A stretch of 64,000 nt of DNA, from NCBI RefSeq assembly GCF_014647895.1, contig NZ_BMQB01000002.1, positions 62,001 through 126,000 of the forward strand. The letters are read 5' to 3'. This stretch comes from Pilimelia anulata (GTDB lineage: Bacteria > Actinomycetota > Actinomycetes > Mycobacteriales > Micromonosporaceae). The notes beneath the pieces were generated by a model that saw nothing but the letters and a program-made list of their open reading frames with translations, did no database searches and was not told the DNA's origin. The position numbers were made by a program, and so were the translations under genes. Positions 46,621 through 54,365 of the stretch are shown here, piece after piece. Position 1 is the stretch's first letter. Every line of letters begins with the position of its first letter.

Positions 46621-47118
46621 TCAGCGGCTGATGTTGCCGCCGGTCTCCAGCAGCGTCTTGAGGTCGCTGAGCACCCACGGCCACCCGCCGCCGCCGGCCT
46701 CGGCGTCGCCGTCGCCGGCGGTCATCGCGGCGACCGACGGCGCGTTCGCCAGCTCGTGGGTGAGCGTCAGCTTGCAGACGCCGTTGGCCTGGCCGACGAT
46801 CTCGTACGTCAGCGTGGTGAAGCCCTCGGCCGCCGCGGTCGGGTCCATCAGCATCCGCCAGGTCTGGACCAGCTTGCGCGGCGGGTCGGCCTCCAGCACC
46901 TCGCCGTCGACGATGATCTCGGGGATGTCGAAGCCCTGCTCCACCGCGGACTTCTTCATCTCCTCCGAGGCCCGCACCCGGTACGCGCCGCCGGCCCGCA
47001 GGTCGTAGGAGACGTGGCCGCCGTAGCCGTACCTCGCGCCCCACTCCTCGGACGTGATCGCTTCCCACAGGCGCTCGGGCGTGGTGCGGATGTAGACGCG
47101 GTGTACCTGCACGGTCAT
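46621..47118 (-). CDS. SRPBCC/AHSA1-like domain protein
   Basis: A 165-residue START-like hydrophobic-pocket protein of the AHSA1 group (VYIRTTPERLWEAITSEEWG, YDLRAGGAYRVRA, GEVLEADPPRKLVQTWRM, LTLTHELANAP). Such proteins are regularly encoded next to an ArsR regulator, as here; their ligands are mostly unknown. GGAGG lies at good distance before the ATG, and its start overlaps the regulator stop (ATGA), so the two are translationally coupled. They share the ArsR promoter at 47444. Confidence 0.88.
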   Translation of the reverse strand: MTVQVHRVYIRTTPERLWEAITSEEWGARYGYGGHVSYDLRAGGAYRVRASEEMKKSAVEQGFDIPEIIVDGEVLEADPPRKLVQTWRMLMDPTAAAEGFTTLTYEIVGQANGVCKLTLTHELANAPSVAAMTAGDGDAEAGGGGWPWVLSDLKTLLETGGNISR

Positions 47119-47435
47119 GGTTGTTCCTCCAGGGTCTGCTTGAGCGCGGCCAGGGCGGCCACGTGCGGCGCGGTGTACTTGTCGATCCACCGGTCGTGGA
47201 TCAGCCGGATCGGGACCGCGTTGAGGTGGTGCAACTTCTCCCGGCCCGACCGGCGCGTGGTGATGAGCCCCGCCTCCTCCAGCACCCGCAGGTGCTTCAT
47301 CACCCCGAACCGCGTCATCTCCAACTCGGACTCCAGCTCGGTCAGCGTGCGGCCGTCGCGCGCGAAGAGCAGGTCGAGCAGGAAGCGGCGGGTCCGGTCG
47401 GCGAGTGCCTTGAACACCCGGTCGTCGTCCTCCAT
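47115..47435 (-). CDS. ArsR-family transcriptional regulator
   Basis: A 106-residue winged helix protein: DRVFKALADRTRRFLLDLLF, then TLTELESELEMTRFGVMKHL (recognition helix about 35-55) and VLEEAGLITTRRSGREKLHH. No metal-binding Cys pair is visible, so it belongs to the non-metal branch usually paired with SRPBCC proteins. It should repress its own promoter by binding the perfect palindrome GTGACC-ATTT-GGTCAC (47451-47466), which lies between the -35 and -10. The start at 47435 is 8 bases from the -10, so the transcript is nearly leaderless. Confidence 0.9.
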   Translation of the reverse strand: MEDDDRVFKALADRTRRFLLDLLFARDGRTLTELESELEMTRFGVMKHLRVLEEAGLITTRRSGREKLHHLNAVPIRLIHDRWIDKYTAPHVAALAALKQTLEEQP

Positions 47436-47443
47436 CGCTGATC

Positions 47444-47473
47444 AAAATAGGTGACCATTTGGTCACGTGTCAA
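47444..47473 (-). promoter_or_regulatory. ArsR promoter with embedded operator
   Basis: Minus strand TTGACA, 18 bases, TATTTT: close to the sigma-70 consensus. The spacer holds the perfect palindrome GTGACCAAATGGTCAC, ideally placed for autorepression. Confidence 0.85.
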
Positions 47474-47548
47474 GCCCGGGTGATCACGGCGCGCCGGCTG
47501 CCGGGAGAGGTGGAGCCGGCGGGAGCGCCGGGCGGCGGAGCGGCCGGG

Positions 47549-49312
47549 TCACCGCCGGGTCGGGGTGCCGTGCCCGGTGCCCGCGGGCGCGCCGGCGTCG
47601 TCGGACCCGCCGTCGGACCCGCTGTCGGGGTCGGGGTGGTCGGCGTCGGGGTCGGCGTCCGCGTCGGGGTGGTCGGCGTCGGTCAGCGGCAGGCGGACCG
47701 TGAACGCCGTCCGCCCCGGTACGCTCGCCACCGCCACCGTGCCGCCCAGCGCGCCCACCACCGCCGCGACGATCGACAGCCCCAGGCCGGTGCTGCCGGC
47801 CGCGCGCGACCGCGAGCTGTCCCCGCGGGCGAACCGCTCGAACACGTGTGCCAGGATCGCCGGGTCGATCCCCGGCCCGGCGTCGGTCACGGTGATCTCG
47901 GCGTGCCCGACGGCCGCGCCGACGGCGACCGTGACCCTGGTCCCCTCGGGGGTGTGCGTGCGGGCGTTGGTCAGCAGGTTGGCGAGCACCTGGTGCAGCC
48001 GCTGCGGGTCGCCGGTCACCACCACCGGCGTCTCGGGCAGGTCGAGCTGCCAGTCGTGCCGCGGCCCGGCCGCGTGCGCGTCGCTGACCGTGTCCACGGC
48101 GAGCAGCCGCAGGTCCACCGGCTCCATCGCCAGCGGGCGGCCGGCGTCCAGCCGGGCCAGCAGCAGCAGGTCCTCGACCAGCGTCGTCATCCGGCGGGAC
48201 TCGGCGTCCACCCGGCGCAGCGCGTGCTCGATCCGCTCCGGTACCGGCGCCGGCTCGCGCTGGGCCAGCTCGGCGTAACCCCGGATCGCCGCCAGCGGCG
48301 TGCGCAGCTCGTGGCTGGCGTCCGCGACGAACTGCCGGACCCGGGTCTCGCTCGCGTGCCGCGCCCGCAGCGCGTCGCCGACGTGGTCGAGCAGCCGGTT
48401 CAGCGCCGCCCCGACCTGGCCCGCCTCGGTCCCCGGGTCGGTGTCCCGCGCCGCCACCCGGACCGGCAGCGACACCTCGCCGCGGGCCAGCCGCAGCTCG
48501 GTCACCCGGGCCGCCGTCGCGGCCACCCGGTCCAGCGGCCGCAGCTCGCGCCGGATCGTGTACGCCCCCACCAGCCCCGCCAGCAGCAGCGCCGACAGCG
48601 AGAACGCCCCGCCGGCCACCGCCACCCGGATCAGCGTCTCCTGCGCGTTGGCCAGCGACAGCCCGGTGATCAGGACGTCGCCGTTGCGCCCGCGGTGGGC
48701 CAGCACCCGGTAGTCGCCCCGCCCGGCGAACGTGTACGTCCGCGGCTGCTCGTCCACCGGCACCGCCCGCAGGCGGCCGCCGAGCTGGCCGGTCACGTCG
48801 ACGGACTCGCCGTTCTCGCCCACGATCAGCGCCGCGTCCGGGGTGCCGCCGATCAGCCGCGCGGCCAGCGTGCCCACCGGCGCGCCCGGCGGCACCCGGA
48901 ACTCCGGCCGCGGCCGGGCCGGGTCGGCATCCCCGCCGGGCCCGCCCGGGCCGCGCCCGGAGAACGCGTCGTTGGCCCGGCCGGCGGCGCCGAGGAGCTG
49001 GGCGTCCATCTGCTGGTACAGCACCCGGTGCAGGATGACCTCGGTGACCCCGGCCACCGAGAGGCAGGCCAGGGCGAGCAGCGCGGTCAGCAGCGCGACC
49101 AGCTTGCTGCGCAGCGACCGCGGGCGCCGCCAGCGGCCGCGCCGCACCGCGTCCGCGGTGCCCCCGTCCGCCCCGGCGGTAGCGGTCCGGCCGACGCCGG
49201 TCGGGGTACCGGTCGGGCCGGCGCTGGTCGCGGTACCGGTCGGGGCGGTGCCGGTCGGGCCGGCGCCGGGTGGGGTGGCGCCGGGCGGGTCAGTCGGCGG
49301 GTTTGAGGACAT
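47549..49312 (-). CDS. Membrane sensor histidine kinase
   Basis: The 587 residues begin with a disordered Pro/Thr/Gly stretch (about 55), then a first membrane helix (about 70-92), an extracytoplasmic sensor (about 95-240), a second helix (about 245-270), a HAMP domain, and HisKA FVADASHELRTPLAAIRGYA (phospho-His near 350). The ATPase part has NLLTNARTHTP, DAGPGIDP, FERFARGD and STGLGLSIVAAV. All catalytic boxes are intact. It overlaps the response-regulator stop by 23 bases, so the pair forms a classical operon. A Asp/Pro-rich tail ends the protein. Signal unknown. Confidence 0.93.
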   Translation of the reverse strand: MSSNPPTDPPGATPPGAGPTGTAPTGTATSAGPTGTPTGVGRTATAGADGGTADAVRRGRWRRPRSLRSKLVALLTALLALACLSVAGVTEVILHRVLYQQMDAQLLGAAGRANDAFSGRGPGGPGGDADPARPRPEFRVPPGAPVGTLAARLIGGTPDAALIVGENGESVDVTGQLGGRLRAVPVDEQPRTYTFAGRGDYRVLAHRGRNGDVLITGLSLANAQETLIRVAVAGGAFSLSALLLAGLVGAYTIRRELRPLDRVAATAARVTELRLARGEVSLPVRVAARDTDPGTEAGQVGAALNRLLDHVGDALRARHASETRVRQFVADASHELRTPLAAIRGYAELAQREPAPVPERIEHALRRVDAESRRMTTLVEDLLLLARLDAGRPLAMEPVDLRLLAVDTVSDAHAAGPRHDWQLDLPETPVVVTGDPQRLHQVLANLLTNARTHTPEGTRVTVAVGAAVGHAEITVTDAGPGIDPAILAHVFERFARGDSSRSRAAGSTGLGLSIVAAVVGALGGTVAVASVPGRTAFTVRLPLTDADHPDADADPDADHPDPDSGSDGGSDDAGAPAGTGHGTPTRR

Positions 49313-50027
49313 AACCGGCCCCGCGCATCGTGTGGATCATGGGCTTGCGGCCGGCGTCGATCTTCTTGCGCAGGTACGAGATGTACAGCTCGACGACGTT
49401 GGCCTGGCCGCCGAAGTCGTAGTTCCACACCCGGTCCAGGATCTGCGCCTTGCTGAGCACCCGGCGCGGATTGCGCATGAGGTACCGCAGCAGCTCGAAC
49501 TCCGTCGCCGTCAGGTTGATCTCCTCGCCGGACCGGCGCACCTCGTGGCTCTCCTCGTCCAGCGTCAGGTCACCGACGGTGAGCGGCGCGTCGGCCGCCA
49601 TCGCCCCGCGGCCGGCCCGCCGGATCAGCCCGCGCAGCCGCGCCACGACCTCCTCCAGGCTGAACGGCTTGGTCACGTAGTCGTCGCCGCCCGCCGTGAT
49701 CCCGGCGATCCGGTCCTCGACCGAGTCCTTCGCGGTGAGGAACAGCACCGGCAGGTCCGGGTGCTCGCTGCGCAGCCGGCGCAGCACCTCCAGGCCGTCC
49801 ATGTCCGGCAGCATGACGTCGAGGACGACGGCGTCCGGCCGGAACGACCGGCCCGCCCGGACCGCGCCGGCCCCGTCGCCGGCGGTCTCGGTCTCCCACC
49901 CCTCGTACCGCAGCGCCATCGACAGCAGCTCGGACAGCGTGGCCTCGTCGTCCACGACCAGCACCCGGACGGGGCTGCCGTCGGGCCGGAGGAGCTGGGG
50001 GCGGGGCTCGGAAGTCGTCACCGTCAT
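49290..50027 (-). CDS. OmpR-family response regulator
   Basis: A 245-residue partner of the kinase that follows it. Receiver: VLVVDDEATLSELLSMALRY, phospho-Asp in DAVVLDVMLPDMDG (near residue 73) and Lys in YVTKPF. The winged-helix effector from about 150 has INLTATEFELLRYLMRNPRR, VLSKAQILDRVWNYDFGGQA and VELYISYLRKKID. I chose ATG 50027; a frame to 50072 adds 15 residues. Resembles the TrcR/MprA-like group by sequence impression, not confirmed. Repeats around 50060-50090 (CACAG..GCACAG on the coding strand) might be its own site. Confidence 0.92.
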   Translation of the reverse strand: MTVTTSEPRPQLLRPDGSPVRVLVVDDEATLSELLSMALRYEGWETETAGDGAGAVRAGRSFRPDAVVLDVMLPDMDGLEVLRRLRSEHPDLPVLFLTAKDSVEDRIAGITAGGDDYVTKPFSLEEVVARLRGLIRRAGRGAMAADAPLTVGDLTLDEESHEVRRSGEEINLTATEFELLRYLMRNPRRVLSKAQILDRVWNYDFGGQANVVELYISYLRKKIDAGRKPMIHTMRGAGYVLKPAD

Positions 50028-50200
50028 GGTCCGATCGTCGCGCCCGCGGGTACGGGCAGGCTGTCGGTTCACTGTGCTGGACCTGTGGATCCGTCACCGA
50101 ATGTATCGAAAACCGGCACCCCCCGCCCCCGCCCCGCCGGGTGCACCCGTGGTCGGCGGGTGACGGCGGTTCGGTGCTGGTGGCGGGGCGCCCGGCGGGG

Positions 50201-50971
50201 TCAGCCGGTGGTCGTGGGGGGTGCGGCGGTGCCGGTCGGGGCCGGGGCCGCGCCCGCGCCGCCCTGCGGCGGGCCGCCGGGCCCGCCCTGCGTGCCGGTA
50301 CCGCCGGCGCCGTTGCCGGTGGTGCCCGCCCCGCCCGGCGCGTCGCCGGATCCGTTCGGCCTGCCGCCCGGTGCGCCCGGCGGGCCGGGGGCGCCGGCAC
50401 CGCGCTGGCCGCCGTCCATCCCGCTCGCGCCGCCCCCGCCGCCGGGTCCGCCGCCCGTGCCGCGCCCGCCCCGGCCGTCGCCGTCCGCGCCGCCGCCCCA
50501 GCGTCCGGGACCGCCGCGCCCGCCCCGGTCGCCGTCGACCGCGACCGGGCCGCCGCGGCCGCCGTGCTGGCCGATGAGCAGCCCGGTGGTCAACCCGGCG
50601 CCGCCGCACAGGACGGCCGCGACGAGCAGCCCGACGAGGAAGGCGACCACCACGGGCCGCCCCGGCCGCCGCCACCGCCGCCGACCACCCCGCCCGAACG
50701 CTGCACCCGATCCGGCGGCACCACCCGGCCCGCGCGCGTGGCCCGGCCCGGCCGGCACCGGGCCGCTCGGCGCGCCGAGCCCACCGGCTTGGGCCGCGCC
50801 CGCTCGGGGCGCGTCCGGCTGCGCCGCGTCCACCGGAGCCGCGGGAGGCGGGCCGGTCCGGGTCGCGTCCGCCGCCCGCGGCGCGGCCGGCGCCGGTGCG
50901 GCCGGTGGGGAGTCGGGGCCCGGCGCGGCGGGCTGGCGGTCGGCGGGCTGGGCCGGGTCGGTGCTGGGCAT
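50201..50971 (-). CDS. Gly/Pro-rich single-pass membrane protein
   Basis: About 256 residues; no domain recognised. A Pro/Ala-rich cytoplasmic half (1-95), basic RRRWRRPGRP, one membrane helix (VVVAFLVGLLVAAVLCGGAG near 106-125) and a Gly-rich extracytoplasmic tail of 125 residues with sparse Asp and Arg. Such low-complexity anchored proteins are often surface or stress proteins. It follows the response-regulator promoter region on the same strand and may belong to its regulon; that is inference only. Low complexity makes the reading frame less certain. Confidence 0.5.
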   Translation of the reverse strand: MPSTDPAQPADRQPAAPGPDSPPAAPAPAAPRAADATRTGPPPAAPVDAAQPDAPRAGAAQAGGLGAPSGPVPAGPGHARGPGGAAGSGAAFGRGGRRRWRRPGRPVVVAFLVGLLVAAVLCGGAGLTTGLLIGQHGGRGGPVAVDGDRGGRGGPGRWGGGADGDGRGGRGTGGGPGGGGGASGMDGGQRGAGAPGPPGAPGGRPNGSGDAPGGAGTTGNGAGGTGTQGGPGGPPQGGAGAAPAPTGTAAPPTTTG

Positions 50972-51129
50972 CGGGCGCTCCTTCGGTGGTAACTGATCTC
51001 CCCACCGACTGTGCGGCCCGCCCCCAGCAGGCCACTGTAGGGACGCTGTGCCCCTTCTGTGAGCCCACCGCCCGCCCGACGCGGCACTCGCCCCGCCCGC
51101 CTGCCGCGGCCGGCCCGGCGTCGGCCGGG

Positions 51130-51789
51130 TCAGGTCGCGGCGTTCGACCTGGCCAGCCGCACGTGCGTCACCGCCGCCGAGGGCGCGACCTCCGTCGCCG
51201 CGTACCCCGCCGGCTCTCCCTCCCCGAACCCGTCGAACAGCCGCGCCCCGCCCCCGAGCAGGATCGGCACGACGACCAGGTGCAGCTCGTCCAGCAGCCC
51301 GGCGGTCAGGTACTGCTGGAGTGCCGCCGCCCCGCCGCCCAGCCGGACGTCGGCCCCGTCCGCGGCCTCGACCGCCCGCTCCAGTGCCGCCTCGATCCCC
51401 TCGGTCACGAAGTGGAACGTGGTCCCGCCGGCCATCACCAGCGGCGGCCGCGCGTGGTGGGTGAGGACGAACACCGGGTGCCGGTACGGCGGCTCGTCGC
51501 CCCACCAGCCCCGCCAGGCGCCGTCGCCCCAGCCGCCCCGGACCGGCCCGAACATGTTGCGGCCCATGATCGTCGCCCCGATGCCGATGTCGCCGGCGGC
51601 CATGAACCCGTCGTCCGTACCGGCCTCGCCGCCGGTGGCGCCGATCATCCGGCGGAAGGTGCGGGTGGCGTACGCCCACTCGTGCAGCGGCTCCCCGCCC
51701 ACGCCGAGCGGGTGGTCGGGCCCCTGGCGCGGCCCGGCGACGTACCCGTCGAGCGAGATCGAGATGTTGTGCGCGCGCAGCCTCGGCAT
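51130..51789 (-). CDS. Dihydrofolate reductase/RibD-C family protein
   Basis: NADPH-dependent reductase fold. The 219 residues start MPRLRAHNISISLDGYVAGP, include ATIMGRNMFGPVRGGW, TTFHFVTEGIEAALERAVEA, DVRLGGGAAALQQYLTAGLL and DELHLVVVPILLGGGARLFD, the standard RibD-C signature. Substrate in this large family is usually unknown; many are annotated as resistance or folate-like reductases. GGAGG lies before ATG 51789; the longer frame to 51858 is unsupported. It is convergent with no neighbour and transcribed alone. Confidence 0.88.
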   Translation of the reverse strand: MPRLRAHNISISLDGYVAGPRQGPDHPLGVGGEPLHEWAYATRTFRRMIGATGGEAGTDDGFMAAGDIGIGATIMGRNMFGPVRGGWGDGAWRGWWGDEPPYRHPVFVLTHHARPPLVMAGGTTFHFVTEGIEAALERAVEAADGADVRLGGGAAALQQYLTAGLLDELHLVVVPILLGGGARLFDGFGEGEPAGYAATEVAPSAAVTHVRLARSNAAT

Positions 51790-51956
51790 CCGGCCCCCTC
51801 CGTCGGCCGCCCCCGGCCGGGGGCGGTCCCGCGCGAGCATACGACCGGACCCCGACATGGCGTCCGGTTCGTCCGGTTCGCCGTCCGGCTGCGGCGGGGC
51901 CGCCGGCGCTGGTGCAATAGGTCGGATCGGCGCGCCACCGGCCGAAAGGGGGGCCC

Positions 51957-53624
51957 ATGAGTCTCTCGGTCGTCTCGGACGCCGTCCTGCACGAGCAGCG
52001 GCGGCTCGCCGCCCTGCACGAGTACCGGCTGCTCGACGCCCCCGCCGACGACGAGCTGGAGGCCGTCGTCCGGGTGGCGGCGATGGTCGCCGGCGTGCCC
52101 ACCGCGACGCTGAACCTCATCGACGAGCACCGGCAGTGTCAGCTCACCACCACCGGCTTCGCGGGCTGCGACTCGGCCCGCTCCGACTCGATGTGCGCGA
52201 TCCGGTTCGAGACGGGCAAATTCACCTACATACCGGACGCCAGCCTCGACCCCACCTACGCGCCGAACCCGTGGGTCACCGGCGCGCTCGGCAACGTCCG
52301 CTTCTACGCCTCGGCCCCGCTGGTCACGCCGGAGGGGCACGCGCTGGGTTCGCTGTGCGTCTTCGACGTCGTACCGGGCGTGCTCGACAACGCGCAGATC
52401 GCCCGCCTCCAGGACCTCGCCGGGGTCATCCTGGCCCTGTTCGAGCGGCGCCGGCAGAGCCGGATCAACGCGGAGCTGGCCATCCAGGCCGAGCGCAGCA
52501 AGAAGTTCACCGACACCGTGCTGGAGGCCATCGACGTGGCCGTCGTCGCCGCCGACCAGCGCGGCCGGTCCCGGCTGTTCAACCGGGCCGCCCGCGAGTG
52601 GCTGGGCATGGCCGCCGCCGAGGCCGAGCCGGCCGCCGACCGGTACACGCTGCTGGCCGCCGACGGCGCCACCCCGCTGCCGCCCGACCGGGCGCCGCTG
52701 CACCGCGCGCTGCACAGCGGCGGGTTCGACGCCAGCGAGCTGATCGTCCGCCGTACCGGGGTCGACGACCGGCAGGTCACCGCCACCGGGCGGCCGCTGA
52801 CGGCGCGCGACGGCACGCCGCTCGGCGCGGTGGTCGCGCTGCACGACGTGACCGCCGACCGGACGCACCGCCGCGCCCTGGAGCGCGCCCACGCCGAGCT
52901 GGCCGAGCGCGGCGAGCAGCTCGCCGCCACCGTCGCCGAGCTGCGCCGGTCCAACACCGAGCTGGAGCAGTTCGCGGGCGTGGTCAGCCACGACCTGGTC
53001 GCGCCGCTGGGGGTGGTGTCCGGGTACCTGGAACTGATCGCGGACGTGCACGAGGCCGACCTGGACGAGCAGTCGACGGCGTGGATCGAGAAGGCGCTGA
53101 GCGCCACCATGCGGATGCGCCGGCTCATCGAGGCCCTGCTGTCGTACGCCAGGGCGGGCAACGCGCCGTACCGGCCGCAGCCCACCGACCTCGCCGAGAT
53201 CCTGGAGCAGGTGCAGCTCGACCTGCGCACCGCCATCGCCGACAGCGGTACCGAACTCACGATCGCGCCGCTGCCCACCGTGGACGGCGACCCGACGCTG
53301 CTGCGCCAGCTCCTGCAGAACCTCGTCGGCAACGCGATCAAGTACCGCGACCCGGCCCGCCCCTGCCGGGTCGCGATCGCCGCGGTGCCCGACGGCGACC
53401 GGTACACGGTCACGGTGGCCGACAACGGCATCGGCATCCCGCCGGAGCACCGCGACCGGATCTTCGACATGTTCGCCCGGGTGGACGGCACCGCCGCGCA
53501 CGGGCACGGCATCGGGCTGTCGACCTGCGAGCGGATCGTGGACCGGCACGGCGGGCGGATCCGGGTCGCGGACCGCCCCGGCCCCGGTACCACGATCACC
53601 TTCACCCTGCCCGCCGTCGGCTAG
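51957..53624 (+). CDS. GAF-PAS sensor histidine kinase
   Basis: Cytoplasmic kinase of 555 residues: GAF domain (about 25-170, LHEYRLLDAPADDELEAVVR, then FYASAPLVTPEGHALGSLCV), PAS domain (about 185-300), a coiled coil (HAELAERGEQLAATVAELRR), HisKA with FAGVVSHDLVAPLGVVSGYL (phospho-His near residue 344) and ATPase (LLQNLVGNAIKYRDPARPCR, VADNGIGIPPEHRDRIFDMF, GHGIGLSTC). No membrane segment. There is no adjacent response regulator, so it is an orphan kinase. AAAGGGGGG precedes the ATG. The GAF domain probably senses a small ligand or redox state. Confidence 0.9.
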   Translation: MSLSVVSDAVLHEQRRLAALHEYRLLDAPADDELEAVVRVAAMVAGVPTATLNLIDEHRQCQLTTTGFAGCDSARSDSMCAIRFETGKFTYIPDASLDPTYAPNPWVTGALGNVRFYASAPLVTPEGHALGSLCVFDVVPGVLDNAQIARLQDLAGVILALFERRRQSRINAELAIQAERSKKFTDTVLEAIDVAVVAADQRGRSRLFNRAAREWLGMAAAEAEPAADRYTLLAADGATPLPPDRAPLHRALHSGGFDASELIVRRTGVDDRQVTATGRPLTARDGTPLGAVVALHDVTADRTHRRALERAHAELAERGEQLAATVAELRRSNTELEQFAGVVSHDLVAPLGVVSGYLELIADVHEADLDEQSTAWIEKALSATMRMRRLIEALLSYARAGNAPYRPQPTDLAEILEQVQLDLRTAIADSGTELTIAPLPTVDGDPTLLRQLLQNLVGNAIKYRDPARPCRVAIAAVPDGDRYTVTVADNGIGIPPEHRDRIFDMFARVDGTAAHGHGIGLSTCERIVDRHGGRIRVADRPGPGTTITFTLPAVG

Positions 53625-53630
53625 GCCGGC

Positions 53631-53657
53631 CGAACCCCCGACGCCCCGTCGGGTTCG
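53631..53657. terminator. Hairpin between convergent genes
   Basis: CGAACCCCCGACG pairs with CGTCGGGTTCG, with a 2-base bulge and a 3-base loop, 6 bases after the kinase stop. Confidence 0.65.
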
Positions 53658-53675
53658 GGGTGGCCCGCGCGGTCG

Positions 53676-54239
53676 TCAGCGGCGGGTCCGGGCGGCCGCC
53701 GCGGCCAGGGCGAGATGCCGGGGGAAGGCGGCGATCCGGTCGGCGCCGGTACCGGGCGGGTGGGGCGGGTTGCCCTCGGGTCCCAGCAGGACGGTGACCC
53801 CCTCGGCCCGCAGCGCGGCGACGGCCGTGCGCAGCGGCGCGCGGGCGGCCAGGGCGGTGTTCAGGAACGGCAGGACGACCACCGGTACGCCCGCGCCGAC
53901 CCGCTCGGCGAGCACATCCAGGGCGTAGGTGTCGCAGATGCCGGCGGCGAGCTTGTTCACGGTGTTGAACGTGGCCGGGGCGACGATGACCGCGTCCGGC
54001 CGGTGCGTCGAGCGGCGGGGGTCGCCGGGGGTGCGGTGCGCCGACCGGACCGGGCGGCCGGTCCGCTGCGCGACCGCGTCGGCAGCGGCGTCGAGGAGGG
54101 CCAGCCCGCTCGGCGTGGCCAGGACGGCGGCGGACCAGCCGCCGGCGGCGGCGAGGTCCAGCAGCGCGGCCACGTACGGCGCCGGCCCGGCCCCGCACAC
54201 CACCACCTCCAACACCCGCTCCCTCACGGCCTCACCCAC
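53676..54239 (-). CDS. HFCD-family flavoprotein
   Basis: Flavin-binding fold of phosphopantothenoylcysteine decarboxylase type; members decarboxylate or otherwise modify cysteine-derived substrates. The 187 residues include VVVCGAGPAPYVAALLDLAA at the start and APATFNTVNKLAAGICDTYA (near residue 87-106), the equivalent of the family's PASANT-type FMN motif. A free-standing copy like this need not be CoaB/C. A GGAG-like site is not obvious before 54239. It is convergent with the GAF-PAS kinase. The substrate is unknown. Confidence 0.75.
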   Translation of the reverse strand: MGEAVRERVLEVVVCGAGPAPYVAALLDLAAAGGWSAAVLATPSGLALLDAAADAVAQRTGRPVRSAHRTPGDPRRSTHRPDAVIVAPATFNTVNKLAAGICDTYALDVLAERVGAGVPVVVLPFLNTALAARAPLRTAVAALRAEGVTVLLGPEGNPPHPPGTGADRIAAFPRHLALAAAAARTRR

Positions 54240-54365
54240 TCCGAACCGACCTCCCGTGTCACTCCGTCCATGGTGAACCTCCCGGCAGGTTCACCTCGAT
54301 GATCAATGAGGTCGGCGACCTTGTGGGTCGGTTTTCGGTACCGGATCTCTTGTTCGCCGGGCGGG

